Below, piece after piece: positions 42,474 to 51,142 of a stretch of DNA of 64,000 nt (positions are counted from its first letter, which is position 1; every line of letters begins with the position of its first letter). The notes under the pieces were generated by a model. That model ran no database searches and was not told where the DNA came from. It saw only the letters and a list, made by a program, of their open reading frames with translations. This DNA is from Mesorhizobium sp. B4-1-3 (lineage in GTDB: Bacteria > Pseudomonadota > Alphaproteobacteria > Rhizobiales > Rhizobiaceae): assembly GCF_006439355.1 (NCBI RefSeq), contig NZ_VFTG01000020.1, positions 49,774 through 113,773 of the forward strand, read 5' to 3'. Position numbers and translations under genes: made by a program.

Positions 42474-43676
42474 TCAGGTCAGCGAAGCGGTGAAGCGCTG
42501 GATGCGCGTGCAGGCTTCCTCCAGCAAAGCATCCGACGTGGCATAGGAGATGCGGAAGTTCGGTCCGAGGCCGAAGGCCGAGCCGAACACCACCGCGACG
42601 CCTTCGGCTTCCAATAGTTCGGAGCAGAAAGCCTCGTCATTGTCGATCACCTTGCCCGTCTTGGTCTTCTTGCCGATCAGCTCGGCGCAGGACGGATAGA
42701 CGTAGAAGGCGCCTTCGGGCGAGGGGCAGGTGATGCCGCGCGCCTGGTTGAGCATCGAGACGACGAGGTCGCGCCGGCCCTGGAAGATCGCCTTGTTTTT
42801 CGCGATGAAGTCCTGCGGCCCGTTGAGTGCCTCGACGGAAGCCCATTGCGCGATGGTGCAGGCGCCCGAGGTCTGCTGGCCCTGGATCATGTCCATCGCC
42901 TTGATCAGCGGCACCGGACCCGCGGCGTAGCCGATGCGCCAGCCGGTCATTGCATAGGCTTTCGAGACGCCGTTCATGGTCAGCGTGCGCTCATAGAGGC
43001 TCGGCTCGACTTCGGCGATGGTCTTGAAGACGAAGTCGCCATAGGTCAGGTGCTCATACATGTCGTCGGTCAGCGTCCAGACATGCGGATGCTTGAGCAG
43101 TACGTCGGCGAGCGCCCTGAGTTCGGCCTCGGTGTAGGCGGCACCCGATGGGTTCGACGGCGAGTTCATCAACAGCCATTTGGTCCTGGGCGTGATCGCC
43201 TTTTCCAGCGCTTCTGCCGTCAGCTTGAAGCCGTTGTCGATCGAGGTGTCGACGAAGACCGACGTGCCGCCGCAGATCGCCACCATTTCGGGATAGCTCA
43301 CCCAGTAGGGGCGCGGGATGATGACCTCGTCGCCCGGGTTCAGCGTCGCCATGAAGGCGTTGAACAGGATCTGCTTGCCGCCGGTGCCGACGATGGTCTG
43401 CTCCGGGCGGTAGTCGAGATTGTTCTCGCGCTTGAATTTCTTCGCGATCGCCTGGCGCAGCGGCACGATGCCGGAGACCGGCGGATATTTGGTCTCGCCG
43501 CGGCGGATTGCTTCGATCGCCGCGTTCTTGATGTTGTCGGGCGTATCGAAGTCCGGCTCGCCGGCGCCGAGGCCGATCACGTCACGGCCGGCATTTTTCA
43601 GCTCGCGCGCTTTCTGCGTCACCGCGATGGTCGCGGACGGCTTAACGCGGGAAAGGGCGTCGGCGAGAAAGGCCAT
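42474..43676 (-). CDS. Pyridoxal-phosphate aspartate aminotransferase
   Basis: A 400-aa class I aminotransferase, likely aspartate:2-oxoglutarate specificity (AatA/AspC-like of rhizobia). VIGLGAGEPDFDTPDNIK near residue 35, LLMNSPSNPSGAAYTEAEL, and the PLP lysine in NGVSKAYAMTGWRIGYAAG. FRISYATSD near the C-terminus has the carboxylate-binding Arg. It links aspartate and glutamate metabolism. Start ATG 43676. Confidence 0.94.
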   Translation of the reverse strand: MAFLADALSRVKPSATIAVTQKARELKNAGRDVIGLGAGEPDFDTPDNIKNAAIEAIRRGETKYPPVSGIVPLRQAIAKKFKRENNLDYRPEQTIVGTGGKQILFNAFMATLNPGDEVIIPRPYWVSYPEMVAICGGTSVFVDTSIDNGFKLTAEALEKAITPRTKWLLMNSPSNPSGAAYTEAELRALADVLLKHPHVWTLTDDMYEHLTYGDFVFKTIAEVEPSLYERTLTMNGVSKAYAMTGWRIGYAAGPVPLIKAMDMIQGQQTSGACTIAQWASVEALNGPQDFIAKNKAIFQGRRDLVVSMLNQARGITCPSPEGAFYVYPSCAELIGKKTKTGKVIDNDEAFCSELLEAEGVAVVFGSAFGLGPNFRISYATSDALLEEACTRIQRFTASLT

Positions 43677-43896
43677 GACAAGATGTCTCCTAGGAAAAGC
43701 GGCCAGGAGCGGCCGCGGCGCCTCTCATGTCGCATCATGACGCGGAGCGCAAGCATTGTGCGATGAGCCAGAGGTCAAGGAGGCGTGACCAAGGTCAAGC
43801 CTGCCTGAGCGGCAACGCTAAATTCATCAACGGCCGGTAAACCCTTGGCTGGCAGGATCGCAGATCGGATCGCGCCTATTCGCGGAGCGGGGAACC

Positions 43897-44793
43897 TTGT
43901 CGCGCAGCATCGGGCTCGCCCACATCATCCGTCATGATGACGGCACCTCTACCGGTGTCTGGGGCATCTATACGCTGCAGAGCGCGTTCCAGCCGATTTT
44001 CGCCTTCAAGGAAGGCAAGCTTTCGGTCGCCGCTTTTGAGGGGCTGATCCGGCCGTTCCGCGATGGCGAGCCGCAGTCGCCGGGGGCATTTTTCGGCACC
44101 TGCCCGGCGGCCGACCGGCTGCATATCGAGGCGCTGACGCGCACGCTGCATCTTCTGAACGCCGGCGCCTGCCTGCCGGAAGAGGCCTCCATCTTCGTCA
44201 ATTTCGACCCGTCGGTCTTCACCGATCGCCACGTCGCCGACAAGGCCCTGCGCGACATGCGGCTGGTGCTGCATGAAGCCGACATCGATCCGCGCCGCAT
44301 CGTCTGCGAGGTTACGGAGCAGAGATCGGCTTCGCAGGAAACGCTTTACGGGTTCGTCGAGGCGCTGAGGGCGAACGGGTTCCGCATCGCGGTGGACGAT
44401 TACGGCGCCGATGATTCCGACATCAACCGGATCAAGGAGCTCAAGCCCGACATCGTCAAATTCGATGCGCATTGGATCACCCAGCTGATGGAGTCCGGCG
44501 CGGGCTTCGCGTTGCTGACGGCAATGGTGCGGAGCTTCGAGAACCAGGGCATCCGCACCGTCTTCGAAGGTATCGAGGAAGGCTGGCAACTGGAGCTTGC
44601 CGAGAGGTCCGGCGCCTCCATGGTGCAAGGCTACGTGCTGGCCCGACCGGAACTGGCCCCCACCAGCTTTCGTGTCTTCGGCAAGGTTGCACGGCCTTCG
44701 GCCGACGAAAACAAGGCACAGGTCGCCGCAAGTCCGGCCCCGGCGCCGCGGGCGCGGCCGGCGAGAGTGTTCGGGCGCAAGGCCACACCATGA
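43897..44793 (+). CDS. EAL-domain phosphodiesterase-like protein (first of a pair)
   Basis: A 298-aa cytosolic EAL protein without a GGDEF domain. FEGLIRPF (E kept, Ala to Gly), FVNFDPSVF, VCEVTEQ, VDDYGADDSD, DIVKFDAHW, FEGIEE and VQGYVLARP mark the EAL active-site series; key Glu, Asp and Lys are present. It ends in a Pro/Ala/Arg-rich tail. It likely hydrolyses cyclic-di-GMP or acts as a sensor. The start is TTG 43897. Its stop overlaps the start of the next EAL gene (ATGA). Confidence 0.9.
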   Translation: MSRSIGLAHIIRHDDGTSTGVWGIYTLQSAFQPIFAFKEGKLSVAAFEGLIRPFRDGEPQSPGAFFGTCPAADRLHIEALTRTLHLLNAGACLPEEASIFVNFDPSVFTDRHVADKALRDMRLVLHEADIDPRRIVCEVTEQRSASQETLYGFVEALRANGFRIAVDDYGADDSDINRIKELKPDIVKFDAHWITQLMESGAGFALLTAMVRSFENQGIRTVFEGIEEGWQLELAERSGASMVQGYVLARPELAPTSFRVFGKVARPSADENKAQVAASPAPAPRARPARVFGRKATP

Positions 44794-45650
44794 GCCAACA
44801 ACCGGACAGGCGGCGCAACGTCGCCGAGGCGATCTTCGCCGACGAGATCGGCCTGCAGTTCGGCGTCTATGGCGAGTTCCGGCTGTGGAGCGCCTATCAA
44901 CCGATCTTCGCGCCGGAGGGCAAGGCACTCAGGGCGATTGCCGTCGAGGGGCTGATCGAGCCGCGGCGTATCGCCCGGCCGGTAGCCCCCTCGATGTTCT
45001 TCGGCGGCGTTCCCGCGTCCGACCGGCTGTTTGTCGAAACGATGTGCCGGATGCTGCATCTCGGCAATTATCGCAACATCGGCGTCGAGGGGTTGACGCT
45101 GTTCTTCAACTACAATCCGAACGTCAACGATCATCTGGGACGGGCGCTGGCCGAGATCCGGCTGATGACCAGGCATCTCGGCGATTTCGAGCTGGAGCCC
45201 GGCCTGCTGGTCTGCGAGATCACCGAACAGGCGGCCGACGACCGTGTCCTTGCCAGCCTGGTGCACGAAATGCGGCGCGACGGCATCCGCATCGCCATCG
45301 ACGATTTCGGCACGGGACATTCGACCGAGGCGCGCATCGACCTGCTTGCGCCCGACATCATCAAGATCGACGGCGCCTGGTTCGGCGAGCTCTGCCGCCA
45401 TGCCGCCGCGGAGCGCTTCTTCCGGCCGCTGGTGGCGATGCTGCACGAGCGAGGCGCCAAAGTGCTGGTCGAGGGCATCGAGAGCGCCCAGCATTTGCGC
45501 GTCGCGCTCGAGGGCGGCGTCGACCTTTTGCAAGGCTTCCATCTCGCCCGCCCGGCGCTTGCCGGCACGATCTTCAACGAAGAGCCGCTTTCCGTCGACG
45601 CCCTGCTCGACGCCGGCGACAAGATCGTGCCGCTGCATCAGCATCGTTGA
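44790..45650 (+). CDS. EAL-domain phosphodiesterase-like protein (second of a pair)
   Basis: A 286-aa EAL-only protein, clearly paralogous to the upstream one (GVYGEFRLWSAYQPIFAPEG against GIYTLQSAFQPIF). VEGLIEP, FFNYNPNV, VCEITEQA, IDDFGTGHSTEARI, IIKIDGAW, VEGIES and LQGFHLARP follow the EAL motif order with Glu, Asp and Lys kept. Translation is coupled to the first gene by a four-base overlap. Together with the GGDEF-EAL gene nearby there are three EAL domains within 5.5 kb. Confidence 0.9.
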   Translation: MSQQPDRRRNVAEAIFADEIGLQFGVYGEFRLWSAYQPIFAPEGKALRAIAVEGLIEPRRIARPVAPSMFFGGVPASDRLFVETMCRMLHLGNYRNIGVEGLTLFFNYNPNVNDHLGRALAEIRLMTRHLGDFELEPGLLVCEITEQAADDRVLASLVHEMRRDGIRIAIDDFGTGHSTEARIDLLAPDIIKIDGAWFGELCRHAAAERFFRPLVAMLHERGAKVLVEGIESAQHLRVALEGGVDLLQGFHLARPALAGTIFNEEPLSVDALLDAGDKIVPLHQHR

Positions 45651-45801
45651 CGCAGACTCGAAAGAACGTACCAACATCGCTGATATCTGATCGCCAAAGA
45701 CGCATCAGCGCTGCTGATGGTTCTCCTCAAAAACAAATCATTGGATGAGGTGCGACGCGCGCGCTAGAGCCTTCCGGCAAGACTCGGAGAGGGCAAGAGG
45801 C

Positions 45802-46413
45802 ATGATCCTTTACGACATGGCCGACAGCGGCAATTGCTACAAGCCGCGGCTGCTGATGGCGAAGCTCGGCATTCCCTTCACCCGGGTCGAGGTGAGCTCG
45901 CATACCGGCGAGACGCGCAAACCCGACTACGTCGCCAAGAATCCGAACGCGATGGTGCCGATGCTCGAGCTCGACGACGGCAGGCGCATCGCCGAGAGCA
46001 ACGCCATCCTGCTTTATCTTGCCGAGGGCACGCGCTTCCTGCCGGCCGACAAGTATGAACGCGCGCTGGCTTACCAGTGGCTGTTCTTCGAGCAATACAG
46101 CCACGAGCCCTATATCGCGGTGCGCAAGGCGCTTTTGACCTTCCCGGAACGGGCGAAGGACGCGACGCCGGAACGGCTGGCTCTGACCCTGGAGCGCGGC
46201 AACAAGGCGCTGGGCGTGATGAACCGGCATCTGCAGCGGAACGAATTCTTCGCCGGCAGCGCATATAGTATCGCCGATATCGCTTTGTATGCCTATACGC
46301 ACACCGCCGGGATGGGCGGCTTCCAGCTCGATGCCTATCCGGCCGTCGGCGCCTGGTTGAAGCGGGTCGAGGCGGACAAGGGCCATGTGCCGATCGAGTG
46401 GGTGGCTAACTGA
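45802..46413 (+). CDS. Glutathione S-transferase family protein
   Basis: A 203-aa GST: the N-terminal thioredoxin-like domain has SGNCYKPRLLMAKLGIPF and NPNAMVPMLELDDGRRIAES, then NAILLYLAEG (glutathione-binding ES motif). The C-terminal helical domain includes FAGSAYSIADIALYAYTH with the conserved N-capping Asp. Detoxification or stress role; substrate unknown. AAGAGG precedes ATG 45802. Confidence 0.92.
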   Translation: MILYDMADSGNCYKPRLLMAKLGIPFTRVEVSSHTGETRKPDYVAKNPNAMVPMLELDDGRRIAESNAILLYLAEGTRFLPADKYERALAYQWLFFEQYSHEPYIAVRKALLTFPERAKDATPERLALTLERGNKALGVMNRHLQRNEFFAGSAYSIADIALYAYTHTAGMGGFQLDAYPAVGAWLKRVEADKGHVPIEWVAN

Positions 46414-46439
46414 CGTTGGCGATCGGCGAAAGCCCGGCG

Positions 46440-46612
46440 ACAGCGTCCTTCTCCCGTTCACGGGGAGAAGATGGCGGCTGCCAGATGAGGGGCGACGCCA
46501 GCCTTTCTAAGTCAACCAAAATGACAGTCCTGAAGCGTTGGCGCTGCCCCTCATCGCCCTGCCGGGCACTTCTCCCCGTGAACGGGGAGAAGAACGCCAA
46601 TCGCCCAAAATC
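46440..46612. repeat. RIME-like intergenic palindromic element (type B)
   Basis: Two CTTCTCCC...GGGAGAAG palindromes flank a central segment: TTCTCCCGTTCACGGGGAGA near 46449 and CTTCTCCCCGTGAACGGGGA near 46570. Between them are mirrored GATGAGGGGC / GCCCCTCATC. The same building blocks occur at 53.6 kb. Confidence 0.75.
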
Positions 46613-46619
46613 CAGGTAA

Positions 46620-46645
46620 CAAAAAAGGCGGGCAATGCCCGCCTT
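46620..46645 (-). terminator. Rho-independent terminator reading leftward (cspA transcript)
   Basis: AGGCGGGCA / TGCCCGCCT hairpin with AAAAAA on its + strand left side, i.e. a T-run on the minus strand. It would end the cspA transcript, leaving an unusually long 3' untranslated region of about 215 bases (46646-46860) in which I see no gene. Confidence 0.7.
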
Positions 46646-46860
46646 CCTGTGCCGGTAGCCTGATCGGGAGCGTCCGGTCCGGACTGGCAGCTATCTGCTG
46701 TTCCAGCTTGTCGGGTCTTTTCGCTCCGGCGCGCTTCTCGCGCGACCGTCAGTACATCCGTGACTTGCCGCGCGCCCCAAACCTTCGCTCGGTGCGCGCC
46801 CTACTTAGTCGCATTTCGCGTCGCCGGCCGTAAAGCCTGCCGCAAAATGCTTAAGCCAAA

Positions 46861-47073
46861 TCAGGCTGCCTTGCTCAGAGACCCAGCAGCAGACTTGCCC
46901 GTGCGGCGGTCCTGCTCGATCTCGAAGTTGATCTTCTGGCCTTCAGCCAGGCTCGTCATGCCAGCGCGTTCGACAGCGGAGATGTGGACGAAAACGTCCG
47001 CGCCGCCATTGTCAGGCTGGATGAAGCCGTAGCCCTTGGTGGCGTTGAACCACTTGACCGTACCAGTTGCCAT
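46861..47073 (-). CDS. cspA: Cold-shock protein, CspA family
   Basis: A 70-aa OB-fold protein: TGTVKWFNATKGYGFIQPDN with RNP1 (KGYGFI) and DVFVHISAVE with RNP2 (VFVHI). It binds single-stranded nucleic acid and acts as an RNA chaperone; many CspA copies exist in rhizobia, so orthology to E. coli cspA is loose. A leader of up to about 280 bases (47074-47355) lies upstream, typical of cold-shock genes. Confidence 0.95.
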   Translation of the reverse strand: MATGTVKWFNATKGYGFIQPDNGGADVFVHISAVERAGMTSLAEGQKINFEIEQDRRTGKSAAGSLSKAA

Positions 47074-47355
47074 ATAGAATGCCCTTCACATTTGCTTTTG
47101 TTTGACCGGACCAACGTCCGGCCGGTGGTATCGAAATTTTGGAGATAGACGTCAGCAAACGCGAAGATCGCGGCCCGATCGATCGGCCAAATTCAATGCT
47201 GCGGATATAGGACAGTTTGAGCAAGAAAACAAGATGGGTTGCTCGGACGTCGCCCGCATGCCGGATCGAGCGGAGTGCAAGCGGCGGATGGAAGTTTTGA
47301 CAGCGGCCCCGCGTTGTGGAGGATGTGGTGCTAGCCGCGTTCCATGGAGGGAACC

Positions 47356-47682
47356 ATGAAGACAATCCTGCTTGCCGCCTGCTTCCTGCTGCTGGCCGTC
47401 GAGGCGCAAGCGATGTCGCGCTACGATCCGACGCGCATGAGCTGCGAGAGGGTGCAGGCGACGATCGCCAGGCAGGGCGCTGTCATCCTGCGCTACCAGT
47501 CGACGCGCGTGCCAGGGCTGCCCCTCTACGACCGCTATGTGCGCGACGAGCGCTTCTGCAACGCCGGCGAGGTGCGGGCGCGTGCCTATGTGCCGAGCGC
47601 CGACACCCGGTCCTGCATGGTCTATGTCTGCAAGCGTCCGGATTTCGAACGGCGCTTCCGCCGCCGGTTCCTGCACGATTGA
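47356..47682 (+). CDS. Small exported cysteine-containing protein, unknown
   Basis: A 108-aa protein with a signal peptide (MKTILLAACFLLLAVEAQA). The mature part carries four Cys (MSCERV, RFCNAG, SCMVYVC), which could form disulfides in the periplasm, and a basic C-terminus. No family recognised. GGAGGG six bases before ATG 47356 decides the start. Confidence 0.7.
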   Translation: MKTILLAACFLLLAVEAQAMSRYDPTRMSCERVQATIARQGAVILRYQSTRVPGLPLYDRYVRDERFCNAGEVRARAYVPSADTRSCMVYVCKRPDFERRFRRRFLHD

Positions 47683-47709
47683 AAAGGGGTGAAGAGCGGG
47701 TAGCGCTCC

Positions 47710-48279
47710 TCAGAACCCGAACGAGGCTTGCGCGGCGGGCGGCGGGCCGACGCGGACGCCTTCCATGGCGAGCATCTTCTCCTTGGTGGCCGAGCCGCCC
47801 GGAGCGGAGAAGCCGCCGATCTTGCCGCCGGCGGCCAGGATGCGGTGGCACGGAATGACCAGCGGCACCGGATTGGCGCCGAGCGCCGCGCCCGTTTCGC
47901 GCGGAAGGCCGGCATGGCCTGCGCGCTTGGCCAACTCACCATAGGTGGTGGTCTCGCCGAAGCGGAGCTTGCGCGCTGCGTCATAAATGGCGAGGCGAAA
48001 GTCATCGACGCCGTCCAGGTCGACCGGCACCCAGGAGAAGTCGACGTCCTCGCCGGCCGCGTAGGCCTTGATCGAGGCGATCAGCTCGACCACCCATTGC
48101 GGCTGGTCCGTCGAGGTCGAAACACCCGCATGACGGAACAGCCGGCGCTCGATCGCCTCGCGGCTGCGCTCGGGCAGGCAGAGCCGGATCAGGCCCTTCT
48201 CGCTCCATGCGATGCCCATGAAGCCGATCACTGTTTCTAACACTGCGTGGCCGGCCGTGATCTCAGATGTGGGTTTCAT
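47710..48279 (-). CDS. ogt: Methylated-DNA--protein-cysteine methyltransferase
   Basis: A 189-aa suicidal DNA repair enzyme that takes the methyl group from O6-methylguanine. The active-site motif PCHR is in NPVPLVIPCHRILAAGGKIG, preceded by LRFGETTTYGELAKRAG (helix-turn-helix arginine finger region). AAGGAATACGCC precedes ATG 48279. It is divergent from the lytic transglycosylase gene; the two leaders may overlap. Confidence 0.93.
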   Translation of the reverse strand: MKPTSEITAGHAVLETVIGFMGIAWSEKGLIRLCLPERSREAIERRLFRHAGVSTSTDQPQWVVELIASIKAYAAGEDVDFSWVPVDLDGVDDFRLAIYDAARKLRFGETTTYGELAKRAGHAGLPRETGAALGANPVPLVIPCHRILAAGGKIGGFSAPGGSATKEKMLAMEGVRVGPPPAAQASFGF

Positions 48280-48330
48280 GGCGTATTCCTTCGGCAAAAC
48301 GGCGAAAAACGAGTACATATCCAGAACAAT

Positions 48331-49401
48331 ATGGCATTTCCGCCCTGTTATCGCCACCCGAAAACCGCCCACCCGCCCCGATTGCGGGGTGTGAATCGCT
48401 GGTGTAAGGACTCCTTAACAACCGACAAACCGGACCTGCACGGCTTGCCAGCTAAAATCATATTCACCGCCGTCGGCGTGCTCGTTGCGGCAGCCGGTCT
48501 CAGCGGTTGCACCTCGACCTCGCAGATGAAGGCCGCACCCGCGCTTGCGGCAGCCTCGACGCCTGCCGCCGCGGACGACGCGCCGACCCTTGCCCTGCCC
48601 GAAACGGTGGCCGTGCTGCCGGAGCCGTCCGGCCTCGCGCAGGTGCAGACCGCGGCGCTCACCGGCGATGCCGTCGCCATGTCATCCACGCCTGGCGCGC
48701 CGGCGACGCCCGGCGCGCCTTTACCTCCTCCGGTTCAGCCCGGCGCCGCGCTGGCTCAGCCCGCGGCGTTTGCCGGAGCGACGCCGATGGCCGGCCAGTT
48801 TCCGCCGCCTCCGGTGCTGACGGCCGGCGGCTCGCCGACCGGCCCCGGATCCATCAGCCGAGCGGCAGTCTACACGACTGCGGGCATGGCAATGCCCGTC
48901 ACAGGCCAGTCGGCGAAAGTCGCCCCGATGCCGGGCGTCCAGCAGGTTGCTTATGTGGCGCCGGACAACCCGGCGTTGCTTGCCGGCCAGCCCGAGCAGC
49001 ATGCCAGCGGTCCGCGCGCCGAGATCGAGCGGCTGATCGAGAAATATTCGGCGATCTACGAAGTGCCGGTCGAGCTGGTGCGCCATGTCGTGAACCGCGA
49101 GAGCACTTTCAACCCGAAAGCCTACAATCATGGCCATTGGGGGCTGATGCAGATCAAGCACGCGACGGCGCGCGGCATGGGCTATGACGGGCCGGCGGCC
49201 GGCCTGTTCGACGCCGAGACCAATCTCAAATACGCGGTCAAATATCTGCGCGGCGCCTGGCTGGTTTCGGGCGGCAACCCCAAGCGGGCCGACACGCTCT
49301 ACCAAACCGGCTACTACTACGACGCCAAGCGCAAAGGTCTGCTCGAAGCGACCGGCCTTGGCACCGACCGCAAGCGGCGCCGCCTGCAACCCGACGCCTG
49401 A
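48331..49401 (+). CDS. Lytic transglycosylase (SLT domain), probable lipoprotein
   Basis: About 356 aa. A hydrophobic segment ends in LSGCTST, a lipobox. A long Ala/Pro-rich linker follows, then a C-terminal SLT domain with VVNRESTFNPKAYNHGHWGL (catalytic Glu) and MQIKHATARGMG, LKYAVKYLRG. It cleaves peptidoglycan glycan strands at the outer membrane. The start is uncertain: ATG 48331 is given, but the lipobox would suit a start 20-40 codons further in (for example GTG or TTG codons near 48390-48445). Confidence 0.85.
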   Translation: MAFPPCYRHPKTAHPPRLRGVNRWCKDSLTTDKPDLHGLPAKIIFTAVGVLVAAAGLSGCTSTSQMKAAPALAAASTPAAADDAPTLALPETVAVLPEPSGLAQVQTAALTGDAVAMSSTPGAPATPGAPLPPPVQPGAALAQPAAFAGATPMAGQFPPPPVLTAGGSPTGPGSISRAAVYTTAGMAMPVTGQSAKVAPMPGVQQVAYVAPDNPALLAGQPEQHASGPRAEIERLIEKYSAIYEVPVELVRHVVNRESTFNPKAYNHGHWGLMQIKHATARGMGYDGPAAGLFDAETNLKYAVKYLRGAWLVSGGNPKRADTLYQTGYYYDAKRKGLLEATGLGTDRKRRRLQPDA

Positions 49402-49508
49402 GCGGACGGCCCGCGAACGCCGATCTCAAGACCAACACGGTGAAGAACACCGCGGACTTCAGGCTCTACGAGCGGCTCGGCACGATCCCGGTCGAGTGGG
49501 AAGGCTGA
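49402..49508 (+). pseudogene. Gene remnant (C-terminal fragment of unknown enzyme)
   Basis: Directly after the transglycosylase stop, one frame reads NADLKTNTVKNTADFRLYER, then LGTIPVEWEG and a stop at 49506-49508. Codon quality is good but no start precedes it, and it begins inside the upstream gene's end. It looks like the tail of a lost gene. Confidence 0.35.
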
Positions 49509-49879
49509 CGGCTGCCAGCATTGTGAACGGCTTCACATAGGCTGACGTTAGGGCATGCTAATGCCTCTTCGTGCCGGGCGGCCGATCGGCGGATCGACGC
49601 TGGCAAGGCGTCGGAGGCGGCTGTGCCGGCATGCGTCAGCCACTCCCAGGCGGGCTCCGGGGCGGGGGTTTCGGAGCCCGTCCGCTTTCACGTGAAGTGA
49701 GGTGGACACCGCCGTCGAGCCGACCGGGTTCGGCTTCATCGAACCGCCGGCCTGACCGCCACCGCAGCACCGACGGAACCGAAAAGCGGCACTCAGCATT
49801 CAACGCGGGGTGGGCCTTGATGAGTTGACGAATGGGCGGACGTCCGTCTCGCCGGCTCGGAAGCGAGAGCGACCCGCCC
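49509..49879. other. Leader region of the sugar-type ABC operon
   Basis: About 370 bases without a credible gene. A stable hairpin GGGCTCCG...CGGAGCCC lies near 49655-49682 and smaller GC-rich hairpins lie before it. I matched it to no known riboswitch. It may hold the promoter and regulator site of the operon starting at 49880. Confidence 0.35.
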
Positions 49880-51142
49880 GTGAAGTTCTTAGCACCTGCC
49901 GTTTTCGCTTTCGTAACGAGCTTGCTGCTGACTCCTCCGGCACGCGCCATCGAACTGTCTATCGTGTCGGGCGACACCGGCAACGGCATCAAGGTGCTGC
50001 GCGAGATCCTCGACCGCTATGAGAAGAAGAGCGGCAACAAGGTCGACATCGTCGTCATCCCGCCTTCCACCACCGATCAGTTCGGGCAGTACCGGCTCTG
50101 GCTTGCCGCCGGCAGCAGCGATATCGACGTCTACCAGACCGACGTCATCTGGGCGCCGCAGCTTGCCAGCCAACTGGTCGACCTGACCGAGGCGACCAGG
50201 GATGTGGTGGGCGCGCATTTCCCATCGATCATCCAATCGCAGACGGTCAACGGCAGGCTGGTCGCCCTGCCGATCTTCACCGACGCGCCGGCGCTCTATT
50301 ACCGCAAGGATCTGCTCGACAAATACGGCGCCAAGGTGCCGACCACCTGGCAGCAACTGCAGGACACCGCGAAGCTCGTCATGGACAAGGAGCGGGCGGC
50401 CGGCAACAAGGACCTCTGGGGCTACGTCTTCCAGGGCAATGCCTATGAGGGGCTGACCTGCAACGCGCTGGAATGGGTGATGTCGAATGGCGGCGGCGGG
50501 ATCATCGAGCCGGATGGCCGCATCTCCGTCGACAATCCGAAGGCGGCGGCGGCGCTCGACAGGGTCAAGGGCTGGATCGGCACAATCGCGCCGCCGGGCG
50601 TGCTCGCCTATCAGGAGGAGGAGGCGCGCGGCGTCTGGCAGACCGGCAATGCCGTCTTCATGCGCAACTGGCCCTATGCCTATGCACTCGGCAACAGCGA
50701 GAATTCGCCGATCAAGGGCAAGTTCGACGTGGCGCCGCTGCCGGCCGGCGATGGCGGGCACCCGGTCGCGACGCTGGGCGGCTGGAACCTCGCCGTCTCC
50801 AAATATTCGAGGCATCCGGACGAGGCGATCGATCTCGTCAAGTTCATCGCCTCGCCCGAGATGCAGAAATACCGGACGCTGAAGACATCCAACCTGCCGA
50901 CCATCGCGGCGCTCTATGACGACCCCGATATCGCCCGGCAGCAGCCGATCGTGCCGCGCTGGAAGCCGATCTTCCTCAACGCGCAGCCGCGTCCCTCGGC
51001 AAGCGCCAGGATCAAATACAACGAAGCATCGAGCCAGTTCTGGACGGCCGTGCACAACACGATCTCGGGGAACGGAACCGCCGCCGACAATCTGGCCGAG
51101 CTCGAGGCGAGGCTGACAAGGTTGAAAGGCAAGGGCTGGTGA
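49880..51142 (+). CDS. ABC transporter substrate-binding protein (sugar type)
   Basis: A 420-aa periplasmic binding protein with a signal peptide (FLAPAVFAFVTSLLLTPPARA). VIPPSTTDQFGQYRLWLAAG, DVYQTDVIWAPQLA, TDAPALYYRKDLLDKYG and GGWNLAVSKYSRHPDEAID match cluster-B binding proteins for sugars such as trehalose or maltose (ThuE-like). The start GTG 49880 begins the signal peptide. It overlaps the first permease gene (GTGA). The ligand is not proven. Confidence 0.92.
   Translation: MKFLAPAVFAFVTSLLLTPPARAIELSIVSGDTGNGIKVLREILDRYEKKSGNKVDIVVIPPSTTDQFGQYRLWLAAGSSDIDVYQTDVIWAPQLASQLVDLTEATRDVVGAHFPSIIQSQTVNGRLVALPIFTDAPALYYRKDLLDKYGAKVPTTWQQLQDTAKLVMDKERAAGNKDLWGYVFQGNAYEGLTCNALEWVMSNGGGGIIEPDGRISVDNPKAAAALDRVKGWIGTIAPPGVLAYQEEEARGVWQTGNAVFMRNWPYAYALGNSENSPIKGKFDVAPLPAGDGGHPVATLGGWNLAVSKYSRHPDEAIDLVKFIASPEMQKYRTLKTSNLPTIAALYDDPDIARQQPIVPRWKPIFLNAQPRPSASARIKYNEASSQFWTAVHNTISGNGTAADNLAELEARLTRLKGKGW

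Noticed and set aside
49571..49828. 85-codon frame before the ABC binding-protein gene
   Set aside because: Composition is Gly/Arg/Ser-rich without any motif, and the stretch is better explained as an untranslated structured leader.
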